Origin: Trichostrongylus colubriformis
Lineage: Eukaryota; Nematoda; Chromadorea; Rhabditida; Trichostrongylidae
Reading direction: 5' to 3'
Assembly: GCA_963978905.1 (NCBI GenBank)
Contig: OZ022256.1
Location: 4,075,501-4,139,500, forward strand
Length of the DNA stretch: 64,000 nucleotides
The position numbers and the translations under genes are program-made. The notes beneath the pieces were generated by a model. That model did no database searches, was not told the origin of the DNA, and saw only the letters and a program-made list of their open reading frames with translations. Below, piece after piece: positions 44,660 to 56,979 of this stretch. The number at the start of each line of letters is the position of its first letter. Within the stretch, counting starts at the first letter, position 1.

Positions 44660-47600
44660 GATGGAGCATGGACCTGCCGTTCGATTGTGTACGATAGCAA
44701 CTGGCGGATTTGTGATATGTTCGCAGTAACCGGTACTACCGCGCCTTTCACATTAGTTGAGTACGAAGGAAGAAACTACTTCGAGTCAGTAACTCACCTA
44801 TTAAACATAATATGAAGACATCAACAAAAAATAATTGAAAAAGTGCTTTTTCTGCACCACCTCTTCGGACCACTGTGCCCTATCCTTGCAGATATTTGGC
44901 CGCAAATCCTCCATCCGATGACGAACTCACAGACGCAAGCAATTTCGCTGATCATGAACGAGCCAAGGATGCAGGTGAAAGCTGCAAGGATGCAAACATC
45001 GAAAAGGTTTCTTTATCTGAAAAAGCTTGCACTATAGGCAGATTTGTAGCAAATATTTAATTCTTCTGAACTGGTAGACTTTTGTCTGCCCCTCCATAAA
45101 GCACGTGCAAGGCACCCATGATGGCCATGATACGGCCCCGCCCACTGGGTTGCACTTCGCCCAGCGTACCTGCTGCCTTTAAAGACAATGATAGGGGTAG
45201 GTGGACAATGTGAACTCCTGAACCGAGTCACGCAGATGAAAGCTAGGGATTTAGGAAGACTATGTATATGTGGCGAAATTTCCGATGAGAAAGAGTGCCC
45301 CTGGGTTTCATAAGAGCCGTGGCTACTAACAATCATTTTTGAACAAGTTTATGATCTTCCGGGTATAGGCTATCCAAAACGGCGGATACTTTTTGACTGG
45401 CCTAACATTAGGGGTGTTTCATCCATCCTGGAGCTTTATCCCTGCTCACGCCCCCTAGGCCAAGATTTAGGCCCTCCCCCACAGTCTAATTCTCTAAAAA
45501 TTCCAAAATTTCATTTCGTTTTTTGAGGATTCCGACTGAGTATTCAAGGGCACGCTATTTCATCTTATTTCAGACGCCGCTAGCAGTTGTGAAAAGTAAA
45601 AAGGAAAACCAAGAAACATACGAAGCCACGCCAATCCAGGAGCAATTAGAAGCGGATGAGAGAAAAGAAGTACATAAACAAAAAGAAGGCCACAAAAAGA
45701 CAAGCAAACTGCAAAAAGTCATCAAAGAACAGCCGTTATCAACCATTTCTCCTTCGACGATAGAAGTACAGGTAGGAATTTCACGTGATTGAAAAACTAT
45801 TACATTTGTATGCATACCTTGCGATGATCAGACTAACCCCGACCATCTTCTTGAAGCAATGGATCTGTGGGTGCCACCATTTTTGCGCGGGTACGGTGCG
45901 TCTTCAAACGCTACACCAGTTCGAGCCCACGCTAGCCACGCCCGCTTGAGCAACCCATCAGCCAGCTGAGCTGAGAGGGCGTGGCTAGCTAAGTTCAAGC
46001 TGGTGTAGTAGTGCAATAGCGCAAAATGGTGCCACTACAATTGCCCAGGGACCTGCTGTCCAAAGAATTTGAGTTGACTAATCTAATTAACACGAGATAA
46101 GCCTTGAACTGATTGAATACCAATTTAGGCGACTGTCATAGGCAAGATCATGCAGGAGTCATCGACCATGTCGCCAGAAGCGGAGCAAACCACCATCGCA
46201 GAAGGATCGACGGAAACCATGTCGTCCGATGAAGGAACGACCAATCAAAGTGACACAAGCGCAGTACCGACCACAGAAGCCGTGGAAACCGTTCCAACTG
46301 TGGAACATGTGAGAAGAAAACCGGCTAGAAAACCAGCTGTTAGAAGAGCTGAGCCTCCAGTACCTGCTCGGTTCCGCAAAGAAAAGCCTGAGGGAGCAGT
46401 CAACACTGCTAGCAGTGCGGATAAGCCTCACACAGTAAACCTCCTGCACAAACGGAGAAAAGCACTCAAAAGGAAACCATCTACGCTGAACTTTACTGAA
46501 CCCTCGGAAAAGCTCTCACCTGACATTGCCAGACAGAAGATCGAGGCCTATCAACAGCGGAAAGCTGCAAAAACGATGAAGCCCACACTACCACGGGGAC
46601 GGCGAGTTCGAGTGCATGGACTACGATTGACTGATGAAAAAAACCCGTCTCCAAACCTTTCTCAGGAACAAATCACCAAGACGCGTCATGATGGCAGTGT
46701 GAAAAATGTGGCGGTAAAAATGGCTCGTCAACCTTCGCACGAACGGAAATTGAAAAAGAAAACTGAGAAACGGCCCCAATTCAGGAATATACCAAAAAGT
46801 CACACCACGGAGGTTTGTTGAGCTGCTTGCTTCTCTTCTTACTAGACGAATGAGAAACGGCTCATATCCGAGCGTGGTGCAGGGGAAGCCTAAAGCCGCG
46901 TTCATACTTTGCGTCTGTGGGGCGTGGCTGCGTTCACATGCAGGGAGACAGAGCGGCACAGGGAAGGTGCAGATACGGCGCAGCCAGCGAGACGGTGTGG
47001 CACATTCGGAGAAGCAGAAAACGCAGCCACGCCCTGCCGATGGTACCTCAATGTGTGAATGCGACCCAAGCGATTCCGCGCAGCGTTCCCCATGTCGCAT
47101 CGGTCCTTCCTGCGCACATACTGCTTTTCTCAAAGGTTGCCGAAAGACAAAGACTTAACGCACATCAAATAACTCCAGATAAATAATAACAATAAAAATT
47201 CTTTGAAAAAAAATAAATCAAATGTTTCGTAGGAAAACGGATGGTAAACATAGTAGCATGGGATGACTACAACCTCGTGAAAAAGGCTGCTCTTTACAGC
47301 TAACTATGCCTATTCGCAGTCAATGGGAACTTTGACGCGTTGAAAAGGATGTTTGCGTCGAAAAGGGCTCAACGCGGCGATCGCTATTCCGCGAGCGGCG
47401 ACGCGCGCGATAGTAAGACTCGTCGCGATGTCCACAAAAATCTCCTTCTCCCACCCATCTGAAAGCAGTTCTTTTTTGAAAAGGAGAATAGCTTGCCGAT
47501 TTTCCTTGCAGCAGCCTGCAGAGACATCCACACTGGCGACGTCCCAATCCAGTGCAGTATCATCAATGACAACAACTGCAACAACTGCTGCAACCACGAT

Positions 47601-50600
47601 GGTTCCAGGACCAGATAATGGTAGGCATAAGCCAAAATTACGTTCGTCTCTTCGTGATTCGTTACTTCAGACGCCTCAAAGGAAACGCTCCGCATGGCTC
47701 TGAGAAAAGAAATCAGAAAATTCGTCTCGAATGAATTGAAACTGAAGGTGAGAGCAAGACTGAGCTGGGCCAGTCAAACGATCCTCATTAATTCCGCGAA
47801 AAAACTTGGTCAGGAGCTGGGCCATAGCGTTCGAACTGACGTGAGCCACGTGTGCGACTAGTATTTGGAACTGTAGAGGCATTTGAATACATATTCGACG
47901 TATATATGCATAGTTATGGTAAAAATAGTCAGCTTAGGCTGAATAGATAGGAGAGGTGTGTGTACATATGAAAAATTTTCGCGCGACGAGCGGTTCGGTG
48001 GGTGCGAGTACCAGTGACAGGGCATGGCAGCGTTCTAGCGAGGCAGTGTAGCATGGGTGGAAGTGCAGAGGCGACGCAGCCACGCTCTGCCGGACTCTCA
48101 AGGGCAATCGATCCGGCAAGTCGTAGTGATGGCGCCGCGAAGCGATTTTTTGTCGTAAGTACACACACCCGGTAGGAGGCTATGTTGACTTGGAAGCCTT
48201 TCGCTTTCACTCCAAATGTCCAAGACGGCATTATAATCATTAGTTGTTTGATCCTTTCAAGCATGCTGGCGGCAGGTCATCAAATTTGGACGTTCGGGGG
48301 CACATGTGCTCACTAGAATTAAGCGGTACGGGGTGCGAGAAAATGGTCTGTGATGCATTGTAGTGAAAAAGGTCCGCTAATAAGCTTCCTAACAAACATT
48401 ACACCCACCAATGAGCACCGCATTGGTATGTGAACGCCGCATATCACAGATCCATGTGACGCCGGTCGATACGTCAGTGAGCAACGCGCAGGAATATGCG
48501 CCAGTGGCCTCATTCAAGAAGTGGAGGAAGAAGCCCATTTCTGTAATTCTTGACCATTTCAATTTGTTCTTTTTCTCTGTCGCGATTTGCTGTTAGCAGT
48601 ACCAAATTCATCTCCAAATTCGACCAGATTGATATCGAACTCAAGCTTGTGCTTGATTTTCCGCTCATTACACAAGTTATTCAGGGTTTCCGAGTTCACG
48701 CTGCCAAAATCATTTCTGCAGATGAGCAGATGGATGTTCCCGATGTGACAACTCTTCCCGTGAAATCACGTCATATCACCACAGATGACATTTCATTGGA
48801 GGTACCGGGAAATCACTTTTTTTTGTTTTGTTTATGACATCTCTTTCGGCGGATGCGACAGGGCACTCGAATGAGGTCAGGTCATGCTATGAAAGACGGC
48901 TGTGCCCAGCGAATGAATCACCAGCTGAACCAGCAAACACTTATCGCGCACAGTGACCCAACTCGAGTGTCTTGTCGCACACCCTTGAAAATTCACCAGT
49001 TTATCATTATCTTTTTTCCAGTTGTCGGATTCTACCTGTGAAGAGAATCAACGTGTAGTGATGATGAGCTTCCCAGATTCGACACGGAAACCCTATACCG
49101 CAGCCGTGGAAACCGTGAAAGCCCATGATCAACGACATTGCCTCGAGCAATGTGAGGAAAATCCCGACTGGTCAGTAGCGTGGGGACGCCCACGGAACTA
49201 AATTGGTCGTGGCGGAAGCGATCTCCCACAACTATGAATTATTGCAGCTCGTCAGCTGTATTCTCCGGCTCGATATGTGAAATGTCCACCACACGAGCAC
49301 GACATTCAATTGCAGATATTCGAACGGCTCCGAATGAAACCTACATAGAAAAAGCATGTGTGGATAAGAATCTGGTCAAAGGTAGTCGTTTCATTTCAAC
49401 TGGACTCCATTCACATCGATAAGTCAAGCAAAGTACCCAGCAGTAATCTTTATATTTGGCATCTGACCTTTTCCCAACAAAGGAGAACTGTTAGGATTTT
49501 TCGAGTATTTTCCATTTACGAAAGGATGCGATGAAATTTCAGCCCGTGCTAGTGCAAGTGCAGCACGACACTTTCAACTACTACTCGTAGGATGCTTTTC
49601 TGATTATCGGGTTTCCGATTGAAAATTTACAAAAAGAGTCGCCCATCCTCACCCAGCTTACCCGGCGCATAAGCGACGCATCACCCGGTGCCACGCGTGT
49701 CTGCAATGCGTAGCGGTCGGGCGCACCGCGTCATGCACTCACTTGAGGACTGTCGCCTAGGTGGCGGTACCTTAAGCCCATATTAATTCGCCTGTAGTGT
49801 GCCTTAGACTACAAAACGCGCAATTCACCACCTGCTTGGACCCTTAGCCTTCTTTATGATGACCATATTAGTTCTTTCTGAAAAACACTTTCAGGAAAGT
49901 CAACACTTCTATTCGGCATGGCGAATCACATTTTGGCTGGATTTGTGGAGCAGGTCGAGGATGCTTACGGCATTGAACAGTGCATTTCTGCATGTTATGC
50001 GGTAAAAAATTATTCAACTAATGCGATCGCTTCTTATTTCCAACACTTCATAAATATTCTAGCATTTTCCTGACTGGAAAAAAAGCATAACGCCATGAGC
50101 TGATTTTTTACGAACAATGATAAAATGAGCAAGCTTCTCACTCACTGTTAAGAGCTGGTGACGCGCGCGTACGCGAAGCGACTTGCAGAAACACCGCGAT
50201 GTTAAACTTCCCGAAACCTAACAAAAACGCGCCAAAAAACGCTAGTGTTTTTTTTCATGTTGTTTGAGAAAAATTAGTTGCAACGAGACATCCACTCACC
50301 ATTCCGTATATATTAATCGGCGATATTGCAGCAAAAATATGTAAACTTGAGTGAAACTGCAAATAGCGAAACTTTGAAATAGCCGCTTCGCGACCGCACG
50401 CATCAGCAACCCGCGAACTTCTTTCGGTCAGCATGGTGATCATCGTAGATTGATGAGTTTATTCTGGATTTTTCAACTACAGATAAGTAACATTCTTGTT
50501 AGGCTTTGAAACGATACGGCTTCCAATGTATGTCAGCCATGTGGTATCCAAAGGACAAAGAGCAGGTACGTAATGGAACACGATCAGCTTCTATGCAATT

Positions 50601-51376
50601 TAATATCACCAGTGAAAATCTTCGATTCAGAATTGCCTTCTCAACAGCGAAACGAAGAAAACACGACCAAGTCTATTCATTCCTGAGGTAAACATCATGC
50701 AGCGTTCCTTCATGAAGCTTGAAATAGTAAAGAAACAATTACGAATAAGCAAGGACCGTGCTATGTATAATTTGTAACCAACACGCTGAACAATATATTG
50801 ATCTTGAAACAGTAGCATCAAGGTCTACTGCAGTAGGGGCCGATGCGGCGTTGCAAGCACGACGCGACGTCGCGTCGGCTCCCACTGCGGCACATACACA
50901 ATAAGAGGGTTGACTCCATTCAGGATACCGGCCATATGATGGTTTACTTCGAACATCCAGATGCGGTGTTTATGCGGAGACTTCGTGATGATTCATCTTC
51001 CGAAAAGGTGAGCCAGAAGTACAAGACGAGACCTTCACTATCATTCTAACTATTAAAGATCGAGATATCGAAACCCGATGAGCACTGGACAGCCTGGTCA
51101 AGATGCCATGGAAATAAGGAGAAAATTAGGTATCAAAAATGTACCGAACACATAGACGTACGGAAATGTTCCAAGGAAAGTGCCCCTTGCTCAGGTAAGA
51201 GAATTCACAGGCAGGCAATGAAAGTATAGGTGGGGTTCATACTTTGCGATGCAGTCGTACAACCACTGCTTCGCGCTCCAGTTCTAAAACCAGTCGCGTT
51301 ACGAAGTATGAACGCAATCCCAGAGACTTCTCTGTTTTCAGGTACGGCACGCGCTCAACAAGCTGACAAGCAATAA
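44660..51376 (+). CDS. PAN/Apple-domain protein with basic linker and TSP1-like C-terminus (5' end unresolved)
   Basis: Exons: 44660-44784, 44892-45006, 45574-45771, 46129-46812, 47512-47620, 47671-47840, 48600-48801, 49022-49170, 49248-49381, 49895-50001, 50503-50565, 50837-51007, 51059-51194 and 51342-51376, about 800 readable residues. The first exon holds half a PAN domain (CRSIVYDSNWRICDMF). Exons 3-6 encode a long Lys/Arg/Glu/Thr-rich linker; one exon alone is 228 codons. Exons at 49022-51007 form one or two more PAN units (HCLEQCEENPDWCSSAVF; EQCISACYA...FQCMSAMW). The penultimate exon is TSP1-like (HWTAWSRC...RYQKC). Extracellular adhesion is inferred; no signal peptide is seen because the start is missing. 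The 47840/48600 junction is out of phase, so an exon there is missed or misplaced. The TAA stop is part of a CAATAAATC signal. Confidence 0.85.
45869..46037. repeat. R6 inverted-repeat element in a PAN-gene intron
   Basis: GGTGCCACCATTTTTGCGC faces GCGCAAAATGGTGCCAC, with CTACACCAGTTCGAGCCCAC facing AAGTTCAAGCTGGTGTAGTA and GCTAGCCACGCCC facing GGGCGTGGCTAGC. It lies entirely between exons 45574-45771 and 46129-46812. Confidence 0.88.
46890..47072. repeat. R5 element, copy g, in a PAN-gene intron
   Basis: AGCCGCGTTCATACTTTGCG, GGGGCGTGGCTGCGTTCAC facing AACGCAGCCACGCCCTGCC, ending TGTGAATGCGACCC. It follows the 228-codon exon by 80 bases. Confidence 0.85.
47975..48170. repeat. R5-related element in a PAN-gene intron
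   Basis: GGGTGCGAGTACCAG, CAGGGCATGGCAGCGTTC, GGCAGTGTAGCATGGGTGGAA, ACGCAGCCACGCTCTGCC and AGGGCAATCGATCCGGC match, in inverted order, the element nested in the SINE at 1378-1621. Confidence 0.75.
51227..51322. repeat. Short R5 element, copy h, in the last PAN-gene intron
   Basis: GGGGTTCATACTTTGCGATG at the left and ACGAAGTATGAACGCAATCCC at the right, about 95 bases, leaving the flanking splice sites intact. Confidence 0.75.
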
Positions 51377-51557
51377 ATCAACTTCAGGAATAATTAAGAA
51401 TTTATTTGTGTTGCAATATACATGCATTTGAAATTAATAAACACTATTAATATAAAAGAGACTTGCTGTACAAAAAAGCATCCGTAAGCAATAAACAGGC
51501 TTTTCGCCCCGTATTATTCATGAGGAGAATAATAAAATTCAAAATACGAGCGGCTTT

Positions 51558-52645
51558 CTAGTGCCTAAATGTGAAATGCTCCATTATCTCTTTGTCCATA
51601 TCCGTGAGCAAATTGGTTACATCTATTCGAAGAGCGTTATGTTTTTGAATTTGCGCTTTCATCTTCTTGTCGCATTCTTCCTCGGCACTGAATATGATCG
51701 AAATTGTATGTAACAATGGGCTTTGGGTTTTTTTGAAGCATTTCTACACAACAGATGATAACATTAAAAAACAAAGTATGAGAACCAAGAAAAATGTCAT
51801 GACAGCTATAAAAAAGAGGAAGGAAAATAGATGAAATGGCATTAAACTCACGATTTGATGGCATGCGTCAAGAAATTGAAATCATGAAGAATCAGAAATT
51901 CTTTCAAATCATTCGTCAACTTCAGCAGTTCGTCGCAGGCTCGCACCTGAACAGCAATAAAGATAAGTCTGAGTATTCCATCTGATCGAAACTTTCAGAC
52001 AAAAGTCAGTAATATCACACTGATACGATAACATTTATACTAATGTACAAATATGGGCAGTCACTTCAGCATAGAACCGGTAAGAATATTAGGCATTTTT
52101 TGAGATCCCCAATAAATTCCTTCAGAATGTAAATTGAAACGAGAAAAAACATACGATGAGGGCTGCTCGCGCTGCCATTTCATTTTTGATCGTATAATAT
52201 TCCGTCATTTTGCCTGAACTATTCTTGTGCGCTGCATCATCCGTGTTAATCTGAAAAAGTACTAATGTAGCGGCTAATAGACTCAACGGGGAGGTTACTT
52301 GCTAAGCCGCCGTTACTTTGCATTTCGCGATTTCGTAATTTTGCGGCGTCGCATTTTCGCACACGATACTACGACACTGAAATTGTGCAATGCCGCAACG
52401 TTGCGTGCGAAAGTGCGACGCCGAAAAATCGCAAAGTCTGACGGCGGACTTAGGTTGCATTTGCATTATTTATGTAAACAACTGAACCGACACACTTTCG
52501 TAGCGTTGAGTATATTGATAAAGTTGTCGTTGAGAGAGCGGATATTGTCGCGTAGCCGACGTTTATACTCCTGAATAATCAGCGTTTTGGTAGCGACCGA
52601 TCGACTGCTGCTCTTCTTGCCTGCCCCGCCAGCCAGACCAGACAT
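51558..52645 (-). CDS. mdt-22: Mediator complex subunit 22 (MED22), complete
   Basis: MED22 (yeast Srb6) is a head-module subunit of Mediator, which links regulators to RNA polymerase II. Four minus-strand exons join in phase: 52645-52496, 52250-52155, 51946-51852 and 51687-51558, giving 156 residues. The family core is plain: QEYKRRLRDNIRSLNDNF, then the NEMAARAALIVRACDELLKL segment, then LKEFLILHDF and AEEECDKKM. The protein is mostly helical. It lacks the longer C-terminal tail of the long human isoform. The start lies 2 bases after a TTTTGCAG acceptor, consistent with trans-splicing. Intron 1 contains an R4 MITE. The gene converges on the PAN-domain gene, whose stop is 181 bases away. The gene symbol follows nematode naming. 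Confidence 0.95.
52302..52453. repeat. R4 MITE, copy e, in MED22 intron 1
   Basis: CTAAGCCGCCGTTACTTTGC faces GCAAAGTCTGACGGCGGACT. The interior has TTGCGGCGTCGCATTTTCGC facing GCGAAAGTGCGACGCCG. It takes up most of the 245-base intron. Confidence 0.9.
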
Positions 52646-52647
52646 TC

Positions 52648-52649
52648 CT
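52648..52649 (-). promoter_or_regulatory. Candidate spliced-leader acceptor of MED22
   Basis: On the minus strand CAGATTTTGCAG is followed by GA and the start ATG. A 5' leader of two bases is usual for nematode SL trans-splicing. Confidence 0.6.
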
Positions 52650-54941
52650 GCAAAATCTGTTATGAACAGGGGACTAAAATATTTAAGAGAAAGCTAACTT
52701 GTAAGAACAACTTCCATACACATACATCATATAATACTTTTAATCACATCCCAGATTCTTACAAGGAACTCAGGGGTGTGTACCATTTTACGACAAAGCA
52801 CTTCAGGTGTCCCTATCTTGCACGTACCGCGTCGCATGCCATACGCGAATTTTTATCCTAATGGCATATACTCAGCATCCAATGAAATATTTATCTGTAT
52901 GGTTCTCGAGTATCACCGCATTTAATAAGTACACTGTGTCACAGCAGAATTTTCACCCGGGTCTTCATTCACCCATTTTTCATTGCCTTTTTAATTGCCT
53001 GGGTTCCCAAAAATGGTATTTACGTAAACACCAATCTGAGTTTATTTAACGGTGCTAATGTGATGGAAAACATTCATTTTTGTGCTCTCGTTCCTCACCT
53101 ACTGACATCCATAATCATCAGTTTACACCCTAGGGATACTTTATCTCAGCCTTATTTGAGGGTGGGGGGAGGTAGAGGTTCCCTCTCAACTGAAGCTTAG
53201 GCAATGCGTCTAGGCAAAAATAGCGCCGGACGCATAGTACTGTGGGCTACCCCTCCTCCCCCAAACACTTTCAACCGTAAGTTATATGTAATACATAAAA
53301 AATATTCTCAATCGACCTTCAAATGACTTCTTCTGATGCATTACACATATCATTAATACCGAAATACATTTCACAATCATTTGGCGACAAAATAACGTGT
53401 GCAAATGCAAATGTACAAATGCTCTGTCACGATATGAATTTTTGTGAAGCTAAAATTGCGACAAGAACATAACAGCATAAAAAGACCGCTCACTGAAACC
53501 ACGCACTAATAGCAATGAAGAGAAATCACGGTTTTTCAGTGGAATAGGCTTCAAATTCAGAATGCACTGAGTAGAAAACTGGAATCAAACGTATATTGAA
53601 TAGTGATGGGCTCACAATAGGCATGAATCGACTGGTCTCCACCAATTTTCACAGCAGAACTCAAAAATAGAAAGTTTGTTGATTATCGGATACAACCCAA
53701 TCTAAAAAAACCGAACAGCAACTGAATTTCTAGGTAAACTGCTGTTGCCAGAAACATGTTTGAGACGAGCAAATATGCTGCTCAAGGGCTAGGATTGCGC
53801 TCCAATGCATTTGCACTTACGGTAGTCCAACGTTTCTGCTAAAGTCCCTTGAATTTCGAGACATTTAAGCTTGAGTGCCTTCCCAGTTTTTGCAGTTTAA
53901 GTTTATAAATCATTTTGATTGCTTACGATTCTGATAGTGACCAAGTTTTTGAGTGCCGTACAGTTCGCAGTTGTTTTTTCTCGGAGGTTCCGAGCTAGTA
54001 ACGCAGGCAGATGTTGCTTGTGTGTATGTACCAGTTTTGAAAGCTTTTGATTTTGGATCTTGTTGCATGTTATTAGGCAAAATGCACTCGAACTTACTTA
54101 TGCAATAACGTTTTTCCTGGCAGAAGAGAAAAACCCTGTCTCGTGGTTGATTGCATCATCTTCTGGTCTTTATATCGGAGCTGTCGCCACCGATGCAACC
54201 GATTTCCACTGTGCAGTAGTTGTTAGCGTTCTGCTCATTAAGTTTAGTAGACGACTACTTAATTCCTTTCCTTGGAAACATTCTTCGTGTTTGTGCGATT
54301 GCAGTAGGGTTGATGTCAGACTTTGCGATTCTGTAATTCCGTGCATGCGAAATCGTAAAGTAGCAAGAACAGAATCGCAGTGTCCTTCATCGGCCAGTGA
54401 CAACCACCTTATGATACAAGATCATTTGGGGTTATTATCGATACAAGATCGTTTGAGGGTTACTTTTGCGATGATTGCTGCACAGTTTCCATTTCTCTGG
54501 TGCTTGGGTTTCGCACACTGTGTGAAATTGTACTACCTCATTAATAGAACCGTGTACTTGCATATGGATATTTTTTGCCTTGTTTATAACACCGATTTTC
54601 CAGGAAATGTTCCGCGTACAACAAGGTCCGTCACCACCTCCTCCGGTCCATACTCGTTTTCCTATATTCGATTCCATTTACAACAATCCATTCCACTGGT
54701 AAGGTCTGGTTGTATTTGTAATGGATAGGAGGAAATAGGGTTCCACATTTTTAATTCGCATTTCTTTTCCATATTTTGTTAAGCCGTCTATTCCTGAAGA
54801 TGAAGAGAGTCATCGTTAGAAGTTTGGTTTCAAACATAGTTATGGGAAAGCTTCCCATTATATAACCAGTTAAAATGACGCTGAACAAGTTCCGGCTTTC
54901 TTTGGGCTTGACGAAGCCGGAACTTCTCTTGAGCCAACGTC
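52650..54941. other. Upstream flank of MED22, no gene seen
   Basis: A plus frame at 54060-54728 is open for 222 codons but resembles no family, and part of it is an R4 fragment (54308-54370). GGGGGGAGGTAGAGG near 53163. Confidence 0.4.
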
Positions 54942-55088
54942 AAACTTCACGACTTTGCGATTTTACGACTTTGCGGTGTCGCGGCTTCGCCGCGAAGTTG
55001 CGGCATTGCACGATCTGAAAGTCGCAGTATCGCGTGCGAAAATGCGGCGCCCCAAAAACGCAAAATCGCGAGGTCTGACGACGGCCTC
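54942..55088. repeat. R4 MITE, copy f
   Basis: AAACTTCACGACTTTGCG faces CGCGAGGTCTGACG. The interior has CGCCGCGAAGTTGCGGCATT and GCGTGCGAAAATGCGGCGCC. Confidence 0.85.
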
Positions 55089-55408
55089 ACCATGGTGCAA
55101 TGTTGAATTTCTACATCATTGTGGATGTGATGGGCTGGGTTGCTTTCTTCACAATGTATTATCCGGTAGCTTTTCTGGTAGCTTAAGCCAGGTTATCTCG
55201 TGCATCATAATGACGGTATCATTAAAAAATGCTGATACAGTGCGGTAATAACGCGAATGGTAGTGCCATGAAAGGTGCGAGAAAACACCATGAGGATCCA
55301 ACGGTACAAGGGTTACATTTTTTGGAAGGTTGTTGCTTCCACCTAGTTTTTTGTCCTTTCCCTTCAAGCAAGCTTTCATTTCATCGCTTCGTAACCATGT
55401 GTTATCAT

Positions 55409-55735
55409 TCAATACTTTTGTAATCTGCGCTCGACTACTTCCTGAATCCATCGAAATTTCAGGTCTGTTGTCAAAGGACTTGTCGGGTTTGTCGTTGGTG
55501 TGGTAGTTGCCAGAACTGTGAGCGAGGAATGGGCAAATTCGACATGAAATTAGATTCAATCAAAAATTCCTCTGATTAGCCACATACCTCGCAGGGGCAC
55601 TCCTTTTCCGATGTATCTTTCATTTGTTTCCTCAATAGTCTCTAGGCTAGGTATTGTTGACTGGTTATTGTTATCAGAGTTCGCATGTAATTTTGTTAGT
55701 TTTTGGATAAAACGGTAGGAAGAAAAGTGCACGTG
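55409..55735 (-). CDS. Possible 3' end of an unrecognised gene (two exons)
   Basis: On the minus strand an exon ending at 55588 reads FIQKLTKLHANSDNNN and SLETIEETNERYIGKGVPLR, with a strong GTATGT donor. It joins in phase to 55515-55409, which reads VLATTTPTTNPTSPLTTDLK and then FRWIQEVVERRLQKY before a TGA. The 5' limit of the first exon (near 55735) is uncertain and no upstream exon was found. The Thr/Asn-rich composition suggests a linker. An alternative frame through the second exon is also open, so this needs transcript support. Confidence 0.4.
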
Positions 55736-56979
55736 CGGCGTATCTCAACTCGAGCTCATCCTCTTTTCAATGTTCGGTTCTTTTGAGATTCATCCATCGT
55801 GAATAAACAGTTAAGTTTTCCTTTTGTGACCATTCAATGATCTCGTGGGTGCTATTTTTGGGAGTACAAGTGTCATATCCTTCGAGAAAAGCAAAAAAAA
55901 TCTGCAATCTACCTGGAGTACCAGTCCCTCGTGGTACAAAAGATGGTTAAAAAAAACGTGAAAAGTAAGCAGAGGCAATCAACATTTTATGTATTTCATA
56001 TCCAGCTTTAATATGGCAAAGGAGGGGTCAGTGCATTGTCGCGCCGCAGTGCTCGACATTGATTTCGTGCCGCGCTCATCGTGGAAACGCCGTGTGCGAC
56101 GCTCTCGTTACGCTGCATTGGCTGCTCATGCAATCCCCTGCAGTTTTTTCGAGTTTGCTGCAGATTTCCACGAGGACACTGAGCTCACGATTGTGCATGA
56201 AAAGCAAATATTACAACAGACCTGGGGATTTCGCGTTTTCCTAAATTTGCTATTTGTTTGCCGAGTCGCTCGGAATCATGTGAAATGATGAATTTTTCCA
56301 AAACGACGGATTATTTTATTTTCCATAGCCACGCTTTCACTTGCCATATAAGTCACCTGTGCGAAATATTGTTTGTCAGAATACAAGCGAGTGGTGACTA
56401 TATCACCGCTCCGTGTCGGCTTTGAGCAGGCCTAAATAGACCTTGGGGGGGGGGGGCTGCAGAAAGGCTGATCCCATAACCAGTTCTTTCAATGTATAGG
56501 GTCTTATCTAGTTAAGCAAGGCGTATTTTGCGTGACAGTGCTTAAGCGGAAAATCGCCATCAGGCTAGGTTTTGCTAGTTTCTCCGCCGTAGAATTTCCG
56601 ATTTTATCCGCAAAATGTCCCCTACTGAATGAGCTATGGTATTGCGGGGGGTTTCATTTTAACTCATTTATTTTCAATTCTTTTCTCAATTCACAGGTTC
56701 CTCCAAGGATGCTTCGGGTGCTCCATCGTGGTGCTTATACCCCAGCTTTCCACGTGAAATCCACGATGGCAATCCGTGTCTACTCATGGACTTTCCCAGA
56801 GTTACGTGTATTTAGCACTACTCTTCGCGCTTCACGTTTTGTAATCGCACTATTTGCATTTGTCGGCTCATCGTGTGTGGCGTGGCGGTCTGGGCGGGGC
56901 ACGGTGGTGGCTGGCGGTAGCGTTCTGGAGAGCGCGTGGTCGGTGTCGGCTGTAGTCGCCCGTGGCCTCACGTTGCACC
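55736..56979. promoter_or_regulatory. Region upstream of the MFSD5-like gene
   Basis: Short open frames at 55989-56288 and 56532-57053 have no domain support. A G-run of about 13 at 56446-56458. GC-rich DNA at 56875-56970 (GGCGGGGCACGGTGGTGGCT) directly precedes the start codon and may be the promoter or 5' UTR. Confidence 0.3.

Noticed and set aside
50566..50691. Read-through of the PAN exon ending at 50565
   Set aside because: The extension stays open but lacks PAN-like residues, whereas a GTACGT donor at 50566 joins in phase to 50837.
54060..54728. Plus-strand open frame of 222 codons
   Set aside because: No domain, poor splice context, and it runs through an R4 fragment; part of the opposite strand is also open.
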